DNA of 13,544 nucleotides from Candidatus Curtissbacteria bacterium (GTDB lineage: Bacteria > Patescibacteriota > Microgenomatia > Curtissbacterales > GWA2-41-24). Position 1 is the first letter of the stretch; the number at the start of each line of letters is the position of its first letter. The stretch is taken from contig JACPKK010000033.1 of assembly GCA_016187105.1 (NCBI GenBank), forward strand, positions 1 to 13,544. The letters are read 5' to 3'. This document shows, one piece after another, positions 1 to 6,525 of this stretch. The notes beneath the pieces are model-generated. The model did no database searches. It was not told where the DNA came from and saw nothing but the letters and a program-made list of their open reading frames with translations. Position numbers and translations under genes: made by a program.

Positions 1-1868
1 AAAAAGAAACTTCCGGCGAAAAAATTATCACCCAATACGATATGCATGATGTTGAAGAAGCCGGTTTGGTCAAAATGGATTTTCTGGGAATCAGGAATCT
101 TTCCATCCTCGGCCAGGCAGTCAAAATCGTCAAAGAAGCAAAAGGGATCGAAATTAACCTTAACAAAATTCCCCTCGACGACAAAAAAGCTTTTGACCTT
201 CTCGCCAAAGGTGAAACCATGGGCCTTTTCCAGCTTGGCGGCACTGGCATGACCAGATATTTAAAAGAATTAAGGCCGACAAGCATTTTCGACATCATGG
301 CCATGATCTCCCTTTTCCGGCCCGGGCCGATGAACTCCATCCCGGATTTTATTGCCAGAAAACACAGCTCAAAAAAAATTAATTACTTTGATCCGCGCAT
401 GGAAGAGTACCTCAAAGAATCCTACGGGGTCATCGTCTACCAGGATGATGTTCTTCTGACGGCCATCAATATTGCCGCCTACAGCTGGGAGGAAGCCGAC
501 AAATTTAGAAAAGCCATGGGTAAAAAAATCCCTTCCGAAATGGCCAAACAAAAGGAAAAATTTACCGAAGGCGCTGTTAAAAACGGCATGACTCCCCAAA
601 AAGCCGAGGATCTGTTTAAGCTTATCGAGCCGTTTGCGGCCTATGGTTTCAATAAGGCCCATGCCGCCTCTTACGCGGTTATTGCTTACCAGACTGCCTA
701 TATGAAAGCCAATTTCCCGGTTGAATTTATGACCGCCGTTATGAGTGCTGAATCCGATGATACCGATAAAATTGCCGCCGCGGTTTCCGAATGCGCCAAG
801 ATGGGAATTCCCGTTCTTGTGCCTGATATCAACTTTTCGCAAACCGGCTTTACCATCGAGGGAAGCGGCAAGGAAAGAAGCATTCGCTTCGGGCTTTCGG
901 CCATTAAAAACGTCGGCCGTGCCGCCATTGAGGCAATCATTTCCCAAAGGGGCGAGGGGGGTCAATTTAAAAGCCTTGATGATTTTGTGCGGCGGGTTAA
1001 TCTGCGGGTGGTTAATAAAAAAACTTTAGAGAGTCTCATCAAAGCCGGCGCCATGGACAGGTTCGGCAAAAGAAACGCCATGCTCAAGGTTATGGAAGAT
1101 TTAAAGGCCTCCTCAACTTCGCTTTCCAAAACAATCGCCCAGGGTCAGGGAACGCTTTTCGATGAAGCACAGCTTACTAAAGAAGCAAGCGCGAGAGGGG
1201 TGCAAGATGTAGACCTTACAATCGGGGAGGAAGCTCCCAAAGAAGAAATTCTTTCCTGGGAAAGGGAGCTTTTGGGTTTTTACCTCACCGAACACCCGCT
1301 TGCCAAAGTCGCTGATTCGCTTGCCAAAATCGTTACTGCAAAAATTGCCGAACTTGATCCCCTTATCCATACCGAGCGCCAGATTAAACTCGGGGGCATT
1401 ATTTCCTCTTTGCGCCTGACCTTGACAAGAACTAGGAAAGAAGAAATGTGTTTTTTAAAGCTTCAAGACACAACCGGTTCGATTGAAGTAATCGTCTTTC
1501 CCAAGGTTTACCAGGAGGCCAGAAGCCTCATTCTTCTTGACGGGATCGTTGTCGTTTCCGGAAGGCTAGATGCCAGAGAAGGTTCGCCCAGTTTAATTGC
1601 CGAAACCATGAGCTCCCTTGAAAGCGCCGTTCCTCCCGTATTTGAAGACGAAGTTTTCGAAATTAAGATTCCCCAAGACGCCGACCGCCAGCTCCTTGCC
1701 AAAATTTACGAGCTTTTAAAAGAAAACTCCGGCGAAATTCCCGCCTACTTGCTTCTCCCTGGCGGCGGAGGAAACCAGAGGCGGGTACCGGTTCCGTTTG
1801 GGGTTTATAAAAACGGCAGCCTCATAAGAGAGCTGGAATATTTAGGTTGCACGATTAAAGGTAAGTGA
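1..1868 (+). CDS. dnaE: DNA polymerase III alpha subunit, C-terminal part (5' end outside window)
   Basis: This is the 3' part of the replicative polymerase catalytic subunit. The frame is open from the left edge (first full codon at 3), so the ATG at 42 is internal and the gene starts upstream of the window. Just after the edge comes the family segment TQYDM..VEEAGLVKMDFLG, then GLFQLGGTGM and ISLFRPGPM of the fingers region, and AYGFNKAHAASYAVIAYQTAY. A helix-hairpin-helix-like region follows (FGLSAIKNVG), then an OB-fold near the C terminus (IKLGGIISSLRL through GSIEVIVFPKVY). The PHP domain and the catalytic aspartates lie outside the window. About 622 residues are visible. The gene ends in TGA and is followed by a palindromic repeat cluster and rplS. 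Family identity is very secure. Confidence 0.97.
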   Translation, partial: KETSGEKIITQYDMHDVEEAGLVKMDFLGIRNLSILGQAVKIVKEAKGIEINLNKIPLDDKKAFDLLAKGETMGLFQLGGTGMTRYLKELRPTSIFDIMAMISLFRPGPMNSIPDFIARKHSSKKINYFDPRMEEYLKESYGVIVYQDDVLLTAINIAAYSWEEADKFRKAMGKKIPSEMAKQKEKFTEGAVKNGMTPQKAEDLFKLIEPFAAYGFNKAHAASYAVIAYQTAYMKANFPVEFMTAVMSAESDDTDKIAAAVSECAKMGIPVLVPDINFSQTGFTIEGSGKERSIRFGLSAIKNVGRAAIEAIISQRGEGGQFKSLDDFVRRVNLRVVNKKTLESLIKAGAMDRFGKRNAMLKVMEDLKASSTSLSKTIAQGQGTLFDEAQLTKEASARGVQDVDLTIGEEAPKEEILSWERELLGFYLTEHPLAKVADSLAKIVTAKIAELDPLIHTERQIKLGGIISSLRLTLTRTRKEEMCFLKLQDTTGSIEVIVFPKVYQEARSLILLDGIVVVSGRLDAREGSPSLIAETMSSLESAVPPVFEDEVFEIKIPQDADRQLLAKIYELLKENSGEIPAYLLLPGGGGNQRRVPVPFGVYKNGSLIRELEYLGCTIKGK

Positions 1869-1875
1869 CTTATTC

Positions 1876-1932
1876 TTCGAGCGATCCCGAGCGAAGTCGA
1901 GGGAGAATCGAGAAGTTCTCGACAAGCTCGAA
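1876..1932. repeat. Palindromic repeat cluster between dnaE and rplS
   Basis: Several nested inverted repeats fill the gap. The outer arms are TTCGAGC (1876-1882) and GCTCGAA (1926-1932). Inside lies TCGAGAA-G-TTCTCGA (1908-1922) and a TCCC/GGGA pair (1885-1888 and 1901-1904). The 11-mer TCGACAAGCTC (1919-1929) recurs exactly on the minus strand at 5189-5199, so this looks like a dispersed repeat family. No T-run follows, so an intrinsic terminator is not supported. Confidence 0.75.
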
Positions 1933-1948
1933 CAATATGAGATATAAT
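1919..1948 (+). promoter_or_regulatory. Predicted rplS promoter (leaderless)
   Basis: A -35-like TCGACA (1919-1924) lies 18 nt before a consensus TATAAT (1943-1948). The rplS ATG is only 8 nt after the -10 box, so transcription should start at or within about two bases of the start codon. No Shine-Dalgarno site is present. The -35 box lies inside the palindromic repeat. Confidence 0.6.
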
Positions 1949-1956
1949 CCCTCATT

Positions 1957-2244
1957 ATGGAAGCAACCAGTCAAACACCGTTTAAAGTCGGCGACATCAT
2001 CAAAGTTACAACGCGTGATCCAAAGGCCGGCAAAGTCCACGCCACGCCTTTTGAGGGCATGGTCATTTCCCTGCGCGGCGAAAGCCCCAATAAGACTTTT
2101 ACCGTCCGTAAAATCTCAAGCGGCAAAATTGCCATTGAGCGCATTTTCCCCCTTTTCTCCCCCTCCATTGAAAAAATCACCGTCGTCAAAGTGGGCCGCG
2201 TCCGCCGCGCCAAACTCTACCACCTCCGCAAGAAAAACTCCTGA
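1957..2244 (+). CDS. rplS: 50S ribosomal protein L19
   Basis: Large-subunit protein located at the subunit interface of the ribosome. The 95-residue product carries the family features: FKVGDIIKV near the N terminus, FEGMVISLRGE, TFTVRKISSGKIAIERIFPLFSP, and the signature GRVRRAKLYHLRKKNS at the C terminus. It is shorter than the roughly 115-residue E. coli protein, mainly at the ends, as is usual for reduced genomes. The ATG at 1957 is chosen because the conserved domain starts about eight residues in and a TATAAT box sits directly upstream. The gene lies between dnaE and rnhB, and an rplS-rnhB-yraN order is common in bacteria. Its TGA stop is part of the extended -10 box of rnhB. Confidence 0.96.
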   Translation: MEATSQTPFKVGDIIKVTTRDPKAGKVHATPFEGMVISLRGESPNKTFTVRKISSGKIAIERIFPLFSPSIEKITVVKVGRVRRAKLYHLRKKNS

Positions 2245-2250
2245 TATAAT
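2242..2250 (+). promoter_or_regulatory. Extended -10 promoter for rnhB (leaderless)
   Basis: TGATATAAT is a perfect extended -10 element (TG, one base, TATAAT), and its TGA is the rplS stop codon. The GTG start of rnhB is 6 nt after the hexamer, exactly where +1 is expected. No good -35 box is visible, which is tolerated by extended -10 promoters. Confidence 0.6.
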
Positions 2251-2256
2251 GGCTTT

Positions 2257-2868
2257 GTGGTAAAGCCCACCCTCGATATTGAAAATTCCCTGTGGTCAAA
2301 AGGTTATAATTTTATTGTCGGCATTGATGAAGTTGGCCGCGGTTCCTGGGCCGGGCCGCTTGTAGTCGCCGGAGTAATTTTGCCCAAAGATTTTATAATC
2401 CCGGATGGTCTTGCCGATTCCAAACTCGTTAAACCCCAGACCCGCGCCAAATTATCAAAGATTATCAATCAATCGGCCGTTCGAATATCTATTGCCCAGA
2501 TCGAGCCGAAAGCGATCGACAAAGTCGGTGTTGGCCGCGCCACCCACATCGCTTTTCGTAAAGTCGCCGCCAATTTAAAGCCGGATTTTTGCCTAATCGA
2601 CGCTTTCTACATCAAGCATTTCACAAGGCTTCGCCAGCAAGCTGTCAAAAACGGCGACCAAATCTGCGCCTCTATTGCCGCCGCTTCCATCGTCGCCAAA
2701 GTTTACAGAGACAAATTGATGAGATCAATCAGCCCAAAATATCCCGCTTATGGTTTTGCTAAACACAAAGGATACGGAACAAAGATGCATCAGGACGCCA
2801 TCAAAAAATACGGCTTTTCCACAATCCACCGCCGCTCGTACGATCTCGACTTTTTGTCTCAAGGATGA
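2257..2868 (+). CDS. rnhB: Ribonuclease HII
   Basis: Cytosolic endonuclease that cuts the RNA strand of RNA-DNA hybrids and starts removal of misincorporated ribonucleotides from DNA. The 203-residue product has the family core: GIDEVGRGSWAGPL (residues 22-35, with catalytic D24 and E25), LADSK (52-56), FCLIDAF with D115, and ASIVAKVYRDKLM with D152. The HKGYGT segment (170-175) is also typical. The start is taken as GTG at 2257. An ATG at 2249 runs into a stop after four codons, and a consensus -10 box ends 6 nt before the GTG. The 3' end overlaps yraN by an ATGA, which suggests translational coupling. Confidence 0.96.
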   Translation: MVKPTLDIENSLWSKGYNFIVGIDEVGRGSWAGPLVVAGVILPKDFIIPDGLADSKLVKPQTRAKLSKIINQSAVRISIAQIEPKAIDKVGVGRATHIAFRKVAANLKPDFCLIDAFYIKHFTRLRQQAVKNGDQICASIAAASIVAKVYRDKLMRSISPKYPAYGFAKHKGYGTKMHQDAIKKYGFSTIHRRSYDLDFLSQG

Positions 2869-3218
2869 AACCCATCGGCCAAATCGGTGAAGAGATGGCA
2901 GCCGAATTTTTAAAAAAACAAAAATACAAAATTGTCGAACGTAATTTTAGGATTAGGGGAGGGGAAATTGATATTATCGCCCTGGACGGTAAAACCCTGG
3001 TTTATATCGAAGTTAAAACCCGCACCAGCCACCAATTCGGCCTACCAGCTGAATCCGTTACCCCGTCAAAACTCAATTTTTTAATAAGGGCCGCCAAGTT
3101 TTACCGGAATAATCGAGGATATCTGAGCCTTCCTGAAGCTGAGCGAATTGATCTTGTCGCAGTCGATTTCACAAGCGGCGAACCCAACCTGCAACTCATC
3201 AAAAATATTACCTTTTAA
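2865..3218 (+). CDS. yraN: YraN/UPF0102 family nuclease-like protein
   Basis: Member of the UPF0102 family, which has an endonuclease-like fold related to Holliday-junction resolvases. The true function is not established. The 117-residue product shows IGQIGEEMAAEFL at the N terminus, then RNFRIRGGEIDIIA (E34 and D36) and LVYIEVKTR (E49 and K51), matching the (D/E)-x(n)-ExK nuclease pattern. The family's usual length is about 115-125 residues. It starts inside the end of rnhB (ATGA at 2865-2868), the conserved neighbour of this family. Its TAA stop overlaps the stop of the convergent dehydrogenase gene within one TTAA (3215-3218), so no terminator fits between them. Confidence 0.93.
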   Translation: MKPIGQIGEEMAAEFLKKQKYKIVERNFRIRGGEIDIIALDGKTLVYIEVKTRTSHQFGLPAESVTPSKLNFLIRAAKFYRNNRGYLSLPEAERIDLVAVDFTSGEPNLQLIKNITF

Positions 3219-4183
3219 CTCATCTTTACTAGCCCGAATGGTTCTTTTCCCTCAAAAACATCAATAATATTTTGCGCGGCAATTTTTGCCATCGCCTCCC
3301 TTGTCTCGACTGTCGCCGAAGCAATGTGCGGCGTTAAAACTGTGTTTCCCAGAATCCTAAGTTCATGGGGCATATGGTACTCGCCCTCATAAACATCAAG
3401 CCCGGCGCCGCCGATTTCATTTTTAGAAAGGGCCTCAATTAGCGCTTCCTGGTCCACAACCGCCCCCCTTGAAGTGTTTATAAGGACAGATGTCTCCTTC
3501 ATCATCGAAAGTTCCTTTTTACCAATCATATGCCGTGTCGATTCCGCAAGTGGTACATGCAGCGTCACAAAATCTGCCTCTTTCAAAATCCTCTCCAAAG
3601 TTACGAATTTTGCCTCCGTCAGCATCTCAAAGTCCTCCGACCGCCTGATATCGTTGTAAAGAATTTTCATCTTAAAGCCGCCGTAGGCCATATGGCCGAC
3701 GTAAGTGCCGATTCTGCCCAAGCCCACGATTCCAATCGTTTTGCCCCAAACTTGGGAGGATAAAAATAGTGTCGGGTCAAATCCGCTGTATTTACCGCTT
3801 CTCACAAATTTATCAGCCGCTATTAATTTTTTAGAAAGAGCGAGGATCAAAGCAAACGTATGCTCGGCCACCGATTCTCCCGCGACTCCCGGCGTATTGC
3901 AAACAACTATCCCGCGCCTCGTGGCCGCGAGAACATCTATATTGTCGAATCCGACACCGAAATTGGAAACCACCTTAAGATCGGGCGAAGCCGCCCCGAG
4001 AACTTCCTCATCAATCCTGTCAAAGATAAAGGTCATTATCGCCTCTGGTTTGGCGATTGCTTCTTTAAGCTCGTCGCGCGTTAAATTCCTGCCGCTTTTA
4101 TTAATTTCTACCATGAAGCCTCTTTTTCGCAAAAGCTCCACGCCCAAATCAGGGATAATGCCGCTTATGTAAACACTCTGCAT
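3215..4183 (-). CDS. D-isomer-specific 2-hydroxyacid dehydrogenase (glyoxylate/hydroxypyruvate reductase type)
   Basis: NAD(P)-dependent oxidoreductase that interconverts 2-oxoacids and D-2-hydroxyacids. The 322-residue length fits the glyoxylate/hydroxypyruvate reductase group, with no ACT or regulatory domain. The Rossmann motif GLGRIG is at residues 154-159. The catalytic triad is complete: R239 (in TSRGAVVD), E268 (in VYEGEYH) and H286 (in TPHIASAT). This spacing equals R241/E270/H288 of Hyphomicrobium glycerate dehydrogenase. The usual EP after the catalytic Glu is EY here. It is the last gene of the minus-strand operon, one base after the PfkB gene's stop codon. The exact substrate (glyoxylate, hydroxypyruvate or another 2-oxoacid) cannot be set from sequence. 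Confidence 0.92.
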   Translation of the reverse strand: MQSVYISGIIPDLGVELLRKRGFMVEINKSGRNLTRDELKEAIAKPEAIMTFIFDRIDEEVLGAASPDLKVVSNFGVGFDNIDVLAATRRGIVVCNTPGVAGESVAEHTFALILALSKKLIAADKFVRSGKYSGFDPTLFLSSQVWGKTIGIVGLGRIGTYVGHMAYGGFKMKILYNDIRRSEDFEMLTEAKFVTLERILKEADFVTLHVPLAESTRHMIGKKELSMMKETSVLINTSRGAVVDQEALIEALSKNEIGGAGLDVYEGEYHMPHELRILGNTVLTPHIASATVETREAMAKIAAQNIIDVFEGKEPFGLVKMS

Positions 4184-4184
4184 T

Positions 4185-5216
4185 TTAAAACTTTACCGCG
4201 CTAAATTTGGGCATCGCCTTTCTTTTTTCAATGATTTCCGGCTCACTCAAGAGCCCGTTTTGAGTTCCGACCTCTTTCATGCAGGAAGCCGCATTGATGC
4301 TTCCCCAAACCATTGCCTCGGATAAAGGTTCACCATGTGCCAAAGCCGCTACAAGGCCGCTTGCGTAAGCGTCTCCGGCTCCTGTCTTTTCCACAATCTG
4401 CGTTGGAATAATACCCAGCCGCCAACTGTCTCTGCCATCCGTGGCATATGAGCCTTCTTCGCCGTCTGTTACCACCGCCGTTTGCGGCCCCAGCATCAAA
4501 AGCCCGGAAAGGATATCTTTTATCTGCACGATTTCCGTTTGCTCAATTTCCAAAACTTGTTTTGCTTCACGAAGGTTGAGGATCAAAAGCGTGCATTTTT
4601 CCAAAACCCTCGGGAACCTTTTTACGTCCGCCTTAAGCTGGTAAGTTCCCGGCGCAAAAACCATCTTTGCCGCTTGGTACTTTTCCAAAAAGCGCAAAAC
4701 TTCGCCCAGTATATTGGAATTGGTGAACGTTTCGGCCAAGGAAGTCAGATAGACCCAAGAGCAGGTATCAATATCGGGAAGCGTATAAAACCAGTCCTGG
4801 TGATAAACAAAAATCGTCCGTTCTCCCTGGAAAGTCAATACAACCGAAAGGTTAGAGCCGCGGCCTTTATTGATCTTGACGTACCGGGTGTCAACGCCCT
4901 CTTTTTTAAAAGCCTCAAGAATGGTTTCGCCCTGCCTGTCGTCGCCCAGATTTGTGTAAATGGCGGTCGTTAGACCCAAACGTTTGCAAGCAACCGCCAC
5001 ATTTGCCGCGTTGCCGGCCACTCCGTAAGCAATACTGTCAACCGGAATTTTGGCGCCGTAAGGGACGCTTATTTTGCAATCCTGATGATTGATATCACAC
5101 TCGACCACCGCGTCATGGATCTTTATAAAAGTATCAATAGTCGAGTCGCCAATTGCAATAAGGTCAAGCTGGGCAGGTGATACACCCTGAGCTTGTCGAA
5201 TGGGGGAGTTGTTCAT
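4185..5216 (-). CDS. PfkB-family carbohydrate/nucleoside kinase
   Basis: ATP-dependent kinase of the ribokinase/PfkB family, 343 residues. The N-terminal domain begins LDLIAIGDSTIDTF (17-30). The AGNAANVA segment (67-74) corresponds to the substrate-binding signature 1 region. Signature 2, EKTGAGDAYASG (276-287), contains the anion hole and catalytic D282. The substrate may be a sugar, a sugar phosphate or a nucleoside; ribose or a nucleoside would suit the LOG and epimerase neighbours, but that is inference. The ATG overlaps the LOG stop as ATGA (5213-5216). The first 16 or so residues (NNSPIRQAQGVSPAQ) precede the normal family start and are partly encoded by a dispersed palindromic repeat, so this extension is probably not ancestral. 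No alternative start codon lies between it and the conserved domain. Confidence 0.9.
   Translation of the reverse strand: MNNSPIRQAQGVSPAQLDLIAIGDSTIDTFIKIHDAVVECDINHQDCKISVPYGAKIPVDSIAYGVAGNAANVAVACKRLGLTTAIYTNLGDDRQGETILEAFKKEGVDTRYVKINKGRGSNLSVVLTFQGERTIFVYHQDWFYTLPDIDTCSWVYLTSLAETFTNSNILGEVLRFLEKYQAAKMVFAPGTYQLKADVKRFPRVLEKCTLLILNLREAKQVLEIEQTEIVQIKDILSGLLMLGPQTAVVTDGEEGSYATDGRDSWRLGIIPTQIVEKTGAGDAYASGLVAALAHGEPLSEAMVWGSINAASCMKEVGTQNGLLSEPEIIEKRKAMPKFSAVKF
5185..5204. repeat. Dispersed palindromic repeat inside the PfkB gene start
   Basis: The segment reads CCCTGAGCTTGTCGAATGGG on the plus strand. It shares the 11-mer TCGACAAGCTC (minus strand 5199-5189) with the cluster at 1919-1929. 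Similar CTGAGCTTGTCGAA elements are widespread as dispersed repeats in bacterial genomes (from memory, not searched). Here it is translated in frame as PIRQAQG near the kinase N terminus. Confidence 0.65.
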
Positions 5217-5812
5217 ATCTCAAATGCCGCGCCTTTGTGGTTATGGGAAACATTTTCGGCTGTTTTTTCAAAATCGAAAATGGCCGTGATCACTGCGTCT
5301 GGCGTATTGACAATTTTGTAAACCTGCATTTCCTCGGGTCTAATGAACATGTTCTTGTCAAATGCGGCCATAATTTCCTGCCAAAAATCCCCGAAGAGAA
5401 CAAGCGGTTTATGGTGCCCGAAATAAAGGCGGGCCAAACCCCAGGCCATGCCAAATTCCGAGATCGTGCCGGTCCCCCCGTTGAAAATGACAAAAACCTG
5501 CCCGGCCTCCAAAAGCTTCAAAGTGCGCTCAAGGTAATTTGCCGTGACTACGAGCTCGTCCACCTTATTGGATTCGTCTCTACCTTCAAAAACCGGCATG
5601 TCTTTGGGGTAAAATGTGATACCGATAGTCTTGCCTCCGGCGCTTTTTGCGCCGAGAGACGCCGCCTTCATTATCCCCGGGCCGGCTCCGTTGACCACTG
5701 TCAAGCCATGTTTTGCGCAAAGTTTGGCTGTCTCAAATGCACTTTGAAAAACGCTGTCGCCTTCTTTGGCATCGGCCCAGCCCAAAAAGGTGACATTCTG
5801 AATTTTTCCCAT
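5213..5812 (-). CDS. LOG-family protein (lysine decarboxylase-like Rossmann fold)
   Basis: The LOG family includes phosphoribohydrolases that split a nucleoside monophosphate into free base and ribose 5-phosphate. The 199-residue product has the Rossmann-type NGAGPGIMKAA (41-51), LVVTANYLERT with R96, and FNGGTGTISEF (110-120) with E119. The last is the family's PGGxGTxxE motif with Asn in place of Pro, while the Gly, Thr and Glu residues are kept. It is cytosolic with no signal or membrane segment. It lies 10 nt after the epimerase gene and overlaps the kinase gene by four bases, so all three are probably co-translated. Ribose 5-phosphate release would connect the gene to both neighbours. 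The substrate is not known. Confidence 0.85.
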   Translation of the reverse strand: MGKIQNVTFLGWADAKEGDSVFQSAFETAKLCAKHGLTVVNGAGPGIMKAASLGAKSAGGKTIGITFYPKDMPVFEGRDESNKVDELVVTANYLERTLKLLEAGQVFVIFNGGTGTISEFGMAWGLARLYFGHHKPLVLFGDFWQEIMAAFDKNMFIRPEEMQVYKIVNTPDAVITAIFDFEKTAENVSHNHKGAAFEI

Positions 5813-5822
5813 ACCAAATCAA

Positions 5823-6467
5823 TTATGGAGTCTTACCGGCAAGCTTGGCAAGTTTTTCAAAGGCAACGTAAAAATCGGGTGCGCCAAAAAGCACCGAATT
5901 GGCCGCCAAAAAATCAGCGCCCGCCGCCGCGGCTTGCGGCGCCGTTTCGAAATTTACTCCGCCGTCAACTTCGATAGCCAGCGCCTTTGATAATTCTTTT
6001 GCCTTGCCTATTTTATCCAAAACTTTTTCCTGGAATTTCTGGCCGGAAAAGCCGGGCTCAACCCCTAAAAGCAAAAGCAAGTCAATATCATCAAATAAAT
6101 GGGCGATACTTTCGACCGACGTTGCCGGGTTAAGGGAAATACCGATTTGCTTATTTTTACCGCGCGCGGCGTAAATGCACTCTTTTAAATCATGGTTCTT
6201 CTCATAGGGCACAATAATCCTGAAAACAAAATCCAAATCAACCAAATCGTTAATATAAAAAAGGTTATCCAAGGCCATTATTTGGATTTCCAAATTGGCG
6301 CTTGTCGGGTATTTGGCAATGACGCTCGGGCCGACCGTCACATTTTGGGCGAATTTACCGTCAACTATGTCAATTTGCACGATGGGAGCCACATGCTGTG
6401 CCTTTTGAAGCTGTTCGCGATAAACAGCCTCATCGTCTGTCAAAATCGCCGGAATTATCGTCGCCAC
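5823..6467 (-). CDS. Ribulose-phosphate 3-epimerase family protein with altered metal site
   Basis: TIM-barrel protein of the ribulose-phosphate 3-epimerase family (Ru5P to Xu5P in the pentose phosphate pathway), 214 residues. Family segments are clear: IIPAIL (4-9), VQIDIVDGKF (30-39), LGVEPGFSGQKF (134-145), EVDGGVN (166-172) and ANSVLFGA (189-196). Canonical enzymes bind the metal with His-x-Asp, a second His and a late Asp. Here the first His is Q31 (QID) and the second is Q62 (LEIQIM), both CAA codons, while D33 and D168 remain. It may use a different metal geometry, or a different substrate, or be inactive as a classic epimerase. The start is GTG at 6467, where the conserved domain begins at once. 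No Shine-Dalgarno site is present; a heptad repeat abuts the start. First gene of a four-gene operon. Confidence 0.85.
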   Translation of the reverse strand: MATIIPAILTDDEAVYREQLQKAQHVAPIVQIDIVDGKFAQNVTVGPSVIAKYPTSANLEIQIMALDNLFYINDLVDLDFVFRIIVPYEKNHDLKECIYAARGKNKQIGISLNPATSVESIAHLFDDIDLLLLLGVEPGFSGQKFQEKVLDKIGKAKELSKALAIEVDGGVNFETAPQAAAAGADFLAANSVLFGAPDFYVAFEKLAKLAGKTP

Positions 6468-6469
6468 AC

Positions 6470-6525
6470 TATTAACTATTAACTATCAACTATCAACTAT
6501 CAACAATCAACTATCAACTCTCAAC
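6470..6525 (-). repeat. Heptad tandem repeat, 8 copies of GTTGATA-like unit
   Basis: On the minus strand the units are GTTGAGA, GTTGATA, GTTGATT, GTTGATA three times, then GTTAATA twice, with no spacers (56 nt). The array fills the gap between the beta-CASP RNase gene and the epimerase gene. It encodes the last codons and TGA stop of the RNase (6514-6525) and ends 2 nt before the epimerase GTG. There are no unique spacers, so it is not a CRISPR array. Confidence 0.92.
6475..6503 (-). promoter_or_regulatory. Predicted promoter built from the heptad repeat
   Basis: Within the array TTGATA (6503-6498) lies exactly 17 nt upstream of AATAGT (6480-6475), which is 7 nt before the epimerase GTG at 6467. 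This matches a sigma-70-type promoter giving a leaderless or nearly leaderless transcript. TTGATA differs from TTGACA at one position; AATAGT matches TATAAT at four. Confidence 0.4.

Noticed and set aside
369..965. A 198-codon minus-strand frame inside dnaE
   Set aside because: It is antisense to a strongly conserved polymerase segment and has no protein-like motif.
1865..2263. A 132-codon frame running from the dnaE stop through the repeat cluster and rplS
   Set aside because: It lies out of frame over the clearly conserved rplS, and its first part is only a translation of the palindromic repeats.
5177..5977. A 266-codon plus-strand frame opposite the PfkB, LOG and epimerase genes
   Set aside because: It shows no recognisable family, is fully antisense to three conserved genes, and has no ribosome-binding site. 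The long open frame reflects codon bias on the other strand.
6470..6525. CRISPR array
   Set aside because: The units are 7 bp, directly adjacent and without unique spacers, and no cas genes are present.
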